Part shown: positions 24,661 through 35,023 of the stretch, one piece after another
How positions within the stretch are numbered: position 1 is the stretch's first letter
How the letters are laid out: the number at the start of each line of letters is the position of its first letter
Assembly (NCBI GenBank): GCA_037074615.1
Contig: CM073557.1
Location: forward strand, 12,044,501-12,108,500
Direction of reading: 5' to 3'
From: Leucaena leucocephala
Lineage: Eukaryota; Streptophyta; Magnoliopsida; Fabales; Fabaceae
Length of the DNA stretch: 64,000 bases
Program-made: the position numbers and the translations under genes
Notes under the pieces: model-generated
The model's database searches: none
Told to the model about the DNA's origin: nothing
The model's input: the letters and a program-made list of their open reading frames with translations, nothing else

Positions 24661-27600
24661 AGATAGGCTACTAGACCCTGTTGAGCAGAGGTCTCAGTAA
24701 ATAAAGAAAATTATGCTGATCAGTTTGATGCAACACAGAGTTTTGATATAAGGTCCCAAAAGATTTATATTAATTTTCAAAGAGAAGAAAATTAATACAA
24801 TATTCTCTGGACCTCAGAATCAGATAAAATGTGGTAATAAAATCCTATAATTAATTTAAGAATTTCTAAAACTGACAGAACCCAAAAAGGAATTTTGTAG
24901 AATTTACTACAGAATTTACAGTGGATTAAAAGACCCGATAAATAGGTTTTGGGGGAATTTCTCGAGAATTGATCCCATTAAGATAGGGGATCATATAGAG
25001 GGTCCAGAATGGAACCTTATAGGTCCAATGCTATTTTCAGATAAGTATGCGGGTCAGGGCTAATAAAGACCGTGAAAAATGAAGAATTACGAAAGTGCCA
25101 CTGAAGGTATGTCACTGTGTTGTGCCCTTGAGTCAGAGTCAGATGAAGAGCATTATGATCATTTGACTAAGGTAAGATAGTGAAGAAAGGGTATCTGGAT
25201 AGTTGACCAGGGTCAAGAGATACTCTGGTAAGGTATAAAAAGACAATAATGCCCCTAGAAGTACTAAAGAGGTATTACGGGCATTTTGGTAATTTACTAA
25301 GGATGTTTCTTGGGAACCGAGCCTCTGGATCTCAGAATCAGATAAAATGTGTCATTAAAATCCTATAATTAATTTAAGAATTTCTAAAACTGACAGAACC
25401 CAAAAAGGAGTTTTGTAGAATTTACTACAGAATTTACAGTGGATTAAAAGACCCGATAAATAGGTTTTGGGGGAATTTCTCGGGAATTGATCCCATTAAG
25501 ATAGGGGATCATATAGAGGGTCCAGAATGGAACCTTATAGGCCCAATGCTATTTTCAGATAAGTATGTGGGCTAGGGCTAATAAAGACCGGGAAAATGAA
25601 GAATTACGAAAGTGCCACTGAAGGTATGTCACTATGTTGCGCCCTTGAATCAGAGTCAGAGTCAGATGAAGGGCATTATGATCATTTGACTAAGGTAAGA
25701 CAGTCAAGAAAGGGTATCTGGATAGTTGACCAGGGTCAAGAGATACTCTGGTAAGGTATAAAAAGATAATAATGCCCCTAGAAGTACTAAAGAGGTATTA
25801 AGGGCATTTTGATAATTTACTAAGGATGTTTCTTGGGAACCGAGCCACCAGAGTGCTTGGACTTGGTTAGAAACCCAAGATGACAATTCAAGGCCCAAAA
25901 ACGTAGCCCAAGAGTAATGTGGGCCCAAGAGGCATTAAAATATTATTTTATTATTTTTTCAATAAAGTAAAGTGACCCGGTCCAAGATAAAATTGTGTAA
26001 AGTGATATGGAATCATGAGAGGACATAAATGGGGCCCACAAGGTGCCACATGGCATGATTACAATAAAAGAAGAAAAGCAAATGACACATGGCATGATTA
26101 CAGGAAAAGGAGAAAAAGTAAGGGGACACGTGACACGATCTCGGCCGTCCATTCAGGGAAAAAACTATGGAATTCTCTGGAGAGGCTGAGTCAGCTAGTG
26201 AGGTGTCCCAAGGGCCCCACCATTGTGCCACATACCCCCTGAGGTGTTCCCTGAGGTGTCCTAGATGATGTCATTAGTGGTGAGTTATCAGTGAGGGTGA
26301 TGTCATCGTGATAATGCAGGCAAAGCTTCTTGAGGAAGTAAGCAATCTGAGCCATTCATCACAAATCAATATGGACCATTCATTCCACCTCCTCTCACCT
26401 ATATATACCCTACTCCCCTTCACTTCATTCCCATGGCCTAGCAAGGCAAAAGAAGAGAAAGAAGAGAGAAAGAGAGAAAGAAATGAAGGAAAGAAGGAGT
26501 TCTGGTGGAGCCAGGAGCAGTCTAAGGAGCCGAGGGACTGGGTAAAGCTTAGGAATGAGGTAAGTTATCTAGTCCCTGCTCTAATAAAGTAGACAATTGC
26601 TCTTAGTGGTTAGAATAGAGAAATATCTCTATTAATAAATGTAGCTAGAGGTAGAGAGAAAGCCAGGGGAATGTCAGATTAAGGATATTACCCTTGAGTT
26701 AAGCATGAGTTAAATAGAGCTATGCTGATGGAATAATAATGAAGATATTATTATGCTATGTATAGGATCTGACCTATGGAAATAAGGAATCTTAGAGCAA
26801 AGGCCAAGAGCTAGAGTAAGGCTATATGTCAGGTAGTAAACTTATCCTAAACTTATATGCATTGAATATTATCCTTGATATGCTATGGCTTTGTTGAATT
26901 GTGTTGAATATGTGCTTATGTATGAAGCTCTGTTCCTATGATTACTTTGGCCAATTGTATTTCATATGTAACATGGAAGCATGCATATTAGACAATGTTA
27001 ACACTTTCACAAGCAAGCACAAGTATTCATATTAATGCATGCATTGTTTACTGTTGTTTGCTACTGAGATGTCCCCAGAAATCTCACCCCTTCCATATCA
27101 ATCCAATTACAGCAGGTCTTCTCAAGATGGAGGAGATAAATATGCAAGAAGAGATGTTATTTATTTAGCATGATTGATATGTGATTGATGTATGTAATTG
27201 CTGGAATTTACCACTATGAACAATAACACGTGATGGAGGCAGTGACTTTTGAGCTGTAATTATAAATAGTAAATGATTTAATAAATGTATGATATTTTTC
27301 CAGTAAATAGTAGACATGCCAATATTTGATTTGATATATAGAACGTCTCATTTGGATGTCTACACATAAAGATATGATTTATCAAAGTTGGGACCAGAAT
27401 GTTGGAATCAGGGACAGGACGCTAGAGGAATAGTGATTTTGGAATGTTGACCAATGTTGACATGGTCAAGTCATGGTTAACGAGTTATTTTTCCCTGAAA
27501 TAGAATTATGTTATCTTCGTGTATCAATTTGAACCACTTCAAGTTGATTTTTCTAGAATTAATTATGATTTTTTGAAGTCAGGTCACTCCTCTGGAATTC

Positions 27601-27723
27601 ACACAGTAAACAGTACTCGCTATAATAGAATTCCAGATTAAGTAGTTTGACTTCAATAGCCTCAAAAGTGGTTCCAGATGCTACCATTTAGTCCCTAAGA
27701 TGTACGAAAATGAGGATGTTACA
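24661..27723 (+). mobile_element. Long type A LTR lacking its first ~50 bp
   Basis: Starts at a position matching about base 50 of other type A LTRs ('ggctactagaccctgttgagcag') and ends with the full GGATGTTACA. It keeps an upstream U3 segment that the 1.7-kb type A LTRs lack, and that segment is duplicated (24806-25846). G-box 26127-26134, TATA 26400-26407, GA-rich leader to about 26500, conserved hairpin 27066-27085. Sequence after 27723 is a reverse internal fragment with no PBS, so this is a truncated solo LTR. ORFs of 69-94 codons in this LTR are not supported as genes. Confidence 0.8.
24806..25846 (+). repeat. ~520-bp tandem duplication within LTR U3
   Basis: Copy 1 is 24806-25323 and copy 2 is 25324-25846. 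They are nearly identical, with a small 'gtcaga' expansion in copy 2 and scattered transitions. The joint falls right after GGAACCGAGCC. No other type A LTR in the window has two copies, so the event is local to this LTR. Confidence 0.9.
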
Positions 27724-29286
27724 TGTTACACATGTGGGAAACCTAGGTCTACTACGACCCTTGGGATCTACTGCGATTAACTGTAAGCCTCTTCAGGATC
27801 TAACTGCGACCTTGGAATTCTATTCTCGGTGAGTCATACGAGGATCTAACTGAAATCCTCCAGAATCTACTACGATTCTATTGTACTATATTCTCCTCTT
27901 TGGAAAACATGACTAACAGACAAAGTTACAAGGTTAACCACTTCCACATAGTTGTTAACTCAACAGATCATTCCCCAAAAATGATCATAGAAGCCAATGT
28001 TATCTATCAGGACTTTACTTATTTCCTCTATAACATTATCTGCTAGATCCTAAACATTCATTTAGGAACCTAAAATAACTATTTATTTAATTTAGATTGC
28101 CACATTACCCTCTAACTAGGGTATAGACTCAACCCTTTATTACTTTATCTAACTCTTGCTTATTACTCTTTCTTAAATTGGGGAGTCTCTCTATCTTTGA
28201 AACTGTGGCTACCTTTCTCTCTCTAGATATCATAAACTTCTTTTTTTCTTACATATACCTCTGTTGAATTTTTTGTAACTACCTGAGAAAATCATTTCTT
28301 TATAATGGAATTCAATCTATGAACTAACTTCTCAGGTGAGCTGATCAATCTCCATCTTATATGGAGTAACTTTTGCATCTCTCTACTATCTCTAAACTCT
28401 TTCTGTCTGTTTGTCTGTCTCAGTCTGCTCTATACTAGACTGTTGTTCCTTTCTGGTTTATCTTCGGATCCTGACTAATCTAAGTTACATAGATCTCATT
28501 CATCATCTAGTACTCATTCATCATCTAGGGTGCTCTACCCTAGAGATGCTAGGTTACTATCTATTCATGATGGGATTCCTCTGTTTTGGGAATATGTACT
28601 CTCTATCTATTAGCCATCACATCTTTAACCTTAAGCCACATTCTAGGCTCATTTCTAGGCAAGTCGTAATCTGACTTTAATTCTTTCATAATGTAGATTT
28701 ACTCTTGATGATCACATGGAGGATCTATTTCTTGAACATCTTTTTAAACTAATATTTTGTATCTTAGTACCTCGTACTATTTTTCTTGATCACTTTATAC
28801 CAATCCTCAAACTTTAACGAGGTTGGTACCTTTATCATTATTGCCATTGTAATGTCTGGCCACATAACGATACCTCGAGCTACTATTGCAGCTTCCCTTG
28901 ACCTTAGACTGGTTAGCTTCTATCTCTATCAATAGAGAAAAATGTTCCCTAGATATTATCCTTCTTAGTCCAGCCATATCATGCTAAAAAGCATGAGACC
29001 TTGGTAGTAACGGCTGACTAAGATTAGTCTATGATAGTCATTTCCTTGAAGAATACCCCGTAAAACTATAAGGTATGGGGTATTGTTTTATCTGGTTGTC
29101 ACTATATCTTGCATGAATCCTTCTCTAAGCAATCAACACCATCCCCATATCTCATACTAGGGAGGGAACCTCTTTAGTTTAAATCTCTAACTTGTTTAAA
29201 GGGGTCAGTCTAATTAAACTAGAGCATTACTAAGCCAGAACCTTCTGTTATATGCCAGAATCTTATGCTCTGAGCCAGAATCCTAT
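27724..29286 (-). mobile_element. Internal region of a truncated reverse LARD
   Basis: Minus-strand reading starts at the PBS (29287-29298) and follows 46760 to about 48660 of the intact LARD. The last ~700 bp before the 3' LTR are missing, and so is the 3' LTR. A hairpin array is at 27746-27879 (arms GGTC/GACC, AGGAT/ATCCT, AGAATC/GATTCT). There is no protein-coding sequence. An 87-codon ORF at 28411-28674 lies inside and is not recognised. Confidence 0.75.
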
Positions 29287-29298
29287 GCTCTGATACTA
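29287..29298 (-). other. Primer binding site (initiator-Met tRNA type)
   Basis: Plus-strand GCTCTGATACTA is the complement of TAGTATCAGAGC, matching TGGTATCAGAGC at 11 of 12 positions. It lies three bases from the LTR edge at 29302. Confidence 0.8.
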
Positions 29299-29301
29299 AA
29301 A

Positions 29302-32170
29302 TATAACATCCTAATTTTCTTATGTCTTAGGGACCAAACGGTAGCATTTGGAACCACTTTTAAGGTCATTGAAGTCAAATCATACAATCTGGAATTTTAT
29401 GCTATCGAGTATTGTTTAGTGTGTAAATTCTAGAGAAATAACCTGACTTCAAAAAATCATAATTAAATCTAGAAACATCGAAATGAAGTTTTTCAAATTG
29501 ATACACAAAGCTAACTTAATGTTCTTTTAGGAAAAAATAAGTCATTGACCACACCTTAACTTAGTCAATGCTCAAAGTTTACTGTTCATCTAGCGTCCTT
29601 CCCCTTATTCCAGCATTTCTGGTCCCAACTTTGAAAAATCATATCTCCATTCATAGACATCCAAATGAGATGTTCTATATATAAAATAAAAGATTGGTAT
29701 GTCTATTATTTATTGGTAAAATATCATACATTTATTCAATCATTTACTATTTATAATTACAGCTCAATTGTCACTATCTCCCCGTGAGCTGCTGTTCACA
29801 GTGACAATTTCTAGCAACTAATTTATACGTACATCAATCATATATCAATCATGATAAATAATTATTAACTTCTCTTTATGTATCTTTATCTCCTCCATCT
29901 TGAGAAGACTTTCTGTAATTGGATTGATCTGGAGGGGGTGAGATTTATGGGAAAATCTCAGTAGTAAATGGTACTAAATAATGTATGCATTAATGTTTGG
30001 TATTAGTACTTGCTTATGATTATGTCACATAATGTAATGTGCATGCTTCCATGTAACATATGAAATACAATTGGCCAAAGTAATCATAGCATAGAGCTTC
30101 AACATTTACATATAAATAATATCAATCAAGCCATAACACTAACAACCATACGTTCAACACACAAGTTTAGGTAAGTTTGCTACCTGACGTGTAGCCTTTC
30201 CTTTAGCTCTTAGCCGTTGATATAAGATTCGTTCTTTCCATAGGTCAGAGCCTATACATAGCAAAATAATATCTTCATTATTATCCTATCAGTATAGCTC
30301 TACTTAACTCATGCTTAACATGAGGTAATACCCTTTATATGACAATTCCCTAACTTTCTTTATATCCATAACTAGCTTATCTAGAGAGATATTCTCTATT
30401 CTAACTATTTAAATTTATAATAACAATTCTCTAATTTATTAGAGCAGTGACTATAATAAATTACTTACCTTATTCCTAAACTTTGCAAGTCCCTATGCTC
30501 ATTGGATTGCTCCTAACTCCACAAGAACTCCTTCTTTTTCCTTCTTTTCTTTCTCTTTCTCTCTTTCTCTTTTTCTCTCTCCATTCTCTCATTTTCCTCC
30601 TGCTAGCCGTGGCATGGAATGGAAGGGGAGTGGGGTATTTATAGTTGAGTGGAGGTGGAATGGATGGTCCAAATCGAATAGCAATGAACGGCTCAGATCG
30701 CTTAACTTCTTCAAGAAGCCTTGCTTGCATCATCACGATGACATCATCATCCTATATGACTCATCAAAATGATATCATCCATGGGACACCTCACATGCTT
30801 TGGTGGCATAATGGTGGAGCCCTTGGGACACCTCACTAATTGACTCAGCATTTCTAGAGAATTTCAAAGTCCTGTCCAGGAATGAATGGTTGAGATTATG
30901 CCACGTGTCCTTAGCTTTTTCTTCTTTCCCTAGCCTCATGATATGTGGCGCCTTGTGGGTCCCATGAGGATACTTTTCATGCCATCTCATGGTTCTGGAT
31001 GAGCCTAAAGCTCTATCTGATCACTTTTCCCAGTTCTATATTTAACCGGGTAACTTTATTGAAAAAGTATTAAACTAATATTTTAATCCTATTTGGGCCC
31101 AAATCACTCTTGGGCCATATATTTGGATATCTATGAGTGTCATCTTGTGTCTCTAATCAAGCCTAAGCACTGTGGTAGCTCAATTCCCAAGAAATATCCC
31201 TTAGCAAATTACTAAAATGCCTTTATTTCCTCTTTAATAATTCTAGGGGCATTATTGTCTTTTCACACATTTCCAGAGTATCCCTGACCGTAGTCAACTA
31301 TCCAGATAACCTTCCCACACTGTCTAACCCTCATTAAAATGACCAAACTACCCTCACTCATTCTTTAATTATTTTATAACATAAGGGTATTTTTGTTATT
31401 TCACACTTTTTTTGCATATTTCTGGCACCGACCTCTTTAACTGATAAACTGATATCATAGGCCTAGGCCTCACTTGACGTCATCATAGTCCTCTTTATGA
31501 CATCATCTGAGCTTATTCAGTCATAATTTGCTTACTGCCAAATTTCATAATAAGATCATGGGTGTTCACAAACTCTGGTCAAAATTCACTGATATGGGAA
31601 TAACTTCTTTTATAGATCTCCTTTCGAGATTCTGTCAGATCCATGACATCTGGTGCTATAGGGCACACCTTCCTATAACTTTTTACTTATATCTGAGGTC
31701 CATAAGTTCTAATAAAATATAAGATAACTTTTAGATTATCAGATAAATATCGGCTATCAGGAACTTTAATAAAATTTATGTATCATGCTAGATTAACTAG
31801 CATAACTTTCTCTATCTACTGATGAATTTTGGGATTGAAATACTTCTGGGTAGTTCTAAGCCTTTTCTGGCTAAACTTTCTATAATTACAATTTTGCCCC
31901 TAGAAACTTTCCATCTTTCTTAATTTTTCATAATTATGCATAATGGCCAAAAGTTTATGTCTACTTCCTTTTGGCACCATTAAACCTTTTAGACTTTTCA
32001 CTTTAGTCCCTTTCTTTTCTAAAATGACCATTATACCCCTAGGGACTTTTACTATTTATAATTTAGTCCCTAATCTTTCACTTATTACAGTTTAGTCCCT
32101 GATCATCATATGTATACTTCTGGGACTTCTGCTAAATAGGGCCTGATAGCCTACAAATCTGGATATGACA
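29302..32170 (-). mobile_element. Type A 5' LTR of the truncated reverse LARD
   Basis: 2869 bp from TATAACATCC to GGATATGACA. Minus-strand features: G-box 30901-30910, TATA box 30636-30643, GA-rich leader (about 30530-30600), conserved hairpin 29940-29959, U3 ~30-bp repeats (31880-32110). About 25 bp are missing near the 5' tip. The right flank is the leader of the gag-pol element, 35 bp before its first ORF, so this element inserted there. ORFs of 86, 64 and 71 codons in this LTR are shadows. Confidence 0.85.
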
Positions 32171-32204
32171 AAAGAGGACTAAGTCTAGGACTGGATTAGA
32201 AACT

Positions 32205-33036
32205 ATGGTGAACCAAGGAGATCCTGTGCCTGAGGTATTTAGTTCATATAGGTCAAGGTTGAACCCAGAGGAGGTTGATGCTTTGGTGAATGATCCTAAG
32301 TTTGGGCTCCAGTAATCCACATCCCATATTGTAGTGGTGACTCAGAATTGGATATATTAGATAGCTTCTCAGTAGGATCTAATGGAATGGATGATGCATC
32401 AGATGATGATATGTTAGAGGAACCTATCCCAGCCTCTCCTATTAAAGTTGTACCTCCAGAAGAGGTTGACCTTAGTGTATAAGAGAATGCAGTCAGGGGA
32501 ATGACAGAGACATAGTATACCCCCAGGAAGAACAGTCCGATGAGGGTTATTCCTATGTGGTGGGTACTACAGAACCTACATATAGACAGTCTGTTGAGGT
32601 AGACATTCCTGGTCCAAGTCAAGTACCTAACTGAGTTAATATTCCTGGACCTAGCCGTGTAACAGACCATACAGATATCCCAAGTCCTAGTGGCACAAAG
32701 AAGCCAATGCTAGAGATATACTTGGACAACAACAAGGTTATAGAGCTAACCCCAGGGAAGAATATGAATGAAAAATGATTCGAGAAAGCTGTGGAACTGG
32801 CTAGGCAATTATGTGACTTAGGAAAACAGTTGGTCAAGGAAGTAGAACAATATTATAGAATATATATGGATTTTATCACTAGAGTAAGGGAGGCCTATAA
32901 AGCTTTTGATCCATATACCCTTACCCTTAAAGACTGGACTAACATTATGGATGATATTTTGCCTCTTACTAAAACCTGGAGAGTGGGGTTAGATCAATAT
33001 TTTGAAGAGGAACCCTATAAAAGAATTTCTTACTAG
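32205..33036 (+). pseudogene. Unrecognised ORF upstream of gag (ORF1), broken
   Basis: Function unknown. An ATG at 32205 opens a 36-codon stretch (MVNQGDPVPEV...). The reading then continues in other frames as an acidic region (about 32333-32490, rich in D, E and S) and a proline-rich stretch with three copies of an IPGPS-like motif (about 32600-32690). The last block runs from about 32695 to the stop at 33036 and is charged and probably helical, with one in-frame TGA at 32776. At least two frameshifts separate the blocks. The original product would be near 275 residues. It ends 239 bp before the gag ATG, so it is a separate ORF. Extra ORFs ahead of gag are known in Ogre/Tat-type elements, but this sequence was not recognised as one. 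A possible relative is at 55973-56578. Confidence 0.55.
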
Positions 33037-33274
33037 ATTTACATGATAGAAGAGTTTATCTGGTTTACTTATAAGAACGAGTAGTGGTTGTACTTCTGAA
33101 TGCAAATACTGTCTATGTACTTATGAACAATAAGGATGATGATGTTATGCATGTACCTATGTTATGTATGAAAGATTAATGTAATGTTACTGAACTTATT
33201 GTATGTTATGTTTTGAATGAAATATAAGTTATGTTAATTATGGTATTCCTTTCCTATTTCAATAGTAAAATAAA

Positions 33275-34281
33275 ATGGTAAGAATTAGAAGAATTGTTTC
33301 CTCAGGAGAACCCTAAAACCCAGGAGACATTAATCAGCTAATTTTAGAACGATTAGAGTAGCAATAGAAGATGATTGAAGAAATGCGAGTAGCTCAGGCA
33401 AGAAGTGATCAGGAAAGAGACACTGCCATAGCAGTAGTGGTAGTAGAAGCAGTACAAAATCTAAGGCATCTAGATTTTGCAGGCATAGCTGATACAGAAC
33501 TAGAAAAGGGGCAATAGATAGTAGAGCCACCAAGACAAATGGGACAAGCAGTTGATCCCACTGGTATTCAACAGTGGATGACCAAATTCTGTAAGCACAA
33601 TCCTCTAATGTTTGAGGGGATGTTTGATATACAGAAAGTGGAAGATTGGATTAGCCGATTGGAGAAGATTTTCAAGGTACTAGATTGTCCATCCGAAAGT
33701 AAAGCCCATATGGTAATCTATCAGTTAGAAAGGGATGCAGATCGATGGTGGAGGAACACCGAGCTGTTACTACAAGCTAGAAACATTCCTATCACTTAGG
33801 AAGTGTTTCTTGAGCAGTTTTATGAGAAGTATTTCCCTCAGTCAGTACGGGATGAGAGAGAAGCAGAATTCCTTGTACTGAGGCAAGAAGAAAAAGAATC
33901 TTTTCATGAGTACCTAGCTAAGTCCATTCGTCTTTCCCAATATTCTACTTATTTACGATAAGTGGATGAAGAGCACTGGATGATAGAGAGAATGATAAGG
34001 GGACTGAATGTTACTCTGAAGGAGAAGATATCTCCCTAGCAGTATAACCAGTTCAATAAAGTAGTGGATGCCTACAGAATAATTGAGAACAGTTTGAATC
34101 ATCGAATACTGATGAAACCAGTGAGCAGAGAGAACATTATTCCTGAAAGAACTAGTCATAATAGAATGTGATCGGTGGTGGTGGCTATTCCAGAAAGAGA
34201 AAGAGATAGTGGCATAACAGAAGGCCTGCTCGTGGGAACTTCAGAGGCAATACAAGTAATAGAGACTCGAGGCTCATAGTA
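33275..34281 (+). pseudogene. gag: Ty3/gypsy Gag (capsid domain), broken
   Basis: Gag forms the retrotransposon's cytoplasmic particle and binds its RNA. The ATG at 33275 opens a frame that stays in register to about 34160. It covers a charged N-terminal part and then the plant retrotransposon Gag core: 'VEDWISRLEKIFKVLDC', 'QLERDADRWW', 'FLEQFYEKYFPQ' and 'EFLVLRQEEKESFHEYLAKS'. In-frame stops occur at several codons (for example after EP, LE, EKGQ, IPIT, YLR and ISP); many fit CAG-to-TAG. One frame change between about 34160 and 34282 separates it from the zinc knuckle. It is clearly non-functional. The start fits the family, whose Gag core begins 80-120 residues in. Confidence 0.88.
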
Positions 34282-35023
34282 TGTGACAAGTGCAGGAAAA
34301 ATCATGGTGATAGACTGTGCTTGGTGGGGTAAAATGTCTGTTACACATGTTGAAAGCTTGGACATTTTTGCAAGAATTGTCCTCACGCAATGAATGATCA
34401 AAGGCCACGAACTCAAGGGTGAGTGTTCGCACTGACAAGGGAAGATGCCCAAAGGTCACTCGAGATAATCCAAGGTACTATTTATCTCACTAATCACTCT
34501 GTGATTACTATGTTTGATTCAGGTGCAAGTCATTCCTTTTTTTCCTATAAATGTGCTAAACAGTTAGGCCTTACAGTTAGCAAGTTGCATTATGCCATAT
34601 GTGTGACAACCCCTACAAATGCTAGAGTAGTTATATCAGATATTTGCCTAAATAGTGTCATTCAATATGAGTATTATTGCAATACTCTAGACCTTATATG
34701 TATGCCCTTTCACGAGATTGATGTCATAATTGGACTGAACTGGTTGTCCGACAATAATGTGATGTTGGATTCTAAGAACAAAACTCTAGTTCTTTGTCCA
34801 CAAGCCACCAATGTGAATCTAGAAGTGAGATTGAATTTTATAACAGAGGCTCAGGTAGATAAATGTTTATGAAAAGGATCTCAAGGATATATGGTCTTCT
34901 TTTCTGTTTAAACAGAAGTAGAAGAAGGGATTGAAACAATTCTACTAGTTAAATAATTTCCTCCATAACGAGATGTAGAGTTTACAATTGACATTATACC
35001 TGGAGCTGGACCAGTATCCAAAG
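34282..35023 (+). pseudogene. Gag zinc knuckle and aspartic protease, broken
   Basis: One frame carries a CX2CX4HX4C zinc knuckle at 34339-34380 (the codon after the second Cys is a TGA) and then the retropepsin. The protease active-site motif is FDSGASHSF, with the catalytic Asp codon at 34516, followed by 'DVIIGLNWLSDNNVMLD', the family's second conserved block. The longest open part is 34423-34869, ending at a TGA. The same frame continues to 35018 with further stops and reaches the linker motif '(V/I)EFTIDIIPGAGPVSK' just before RT. A short stretch normally found before that linker is missing. At 35024 a solo LTR interrupts the frame. Confidence 0.88.

Noticed and set aside
32171..34976. 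The clustered ORFs considered as host genes
   Set aside because: Gag, zinc knuckle and DSGA protease motifs in Ty3/gypsy order, followed by RT, identify a retrotransposon.
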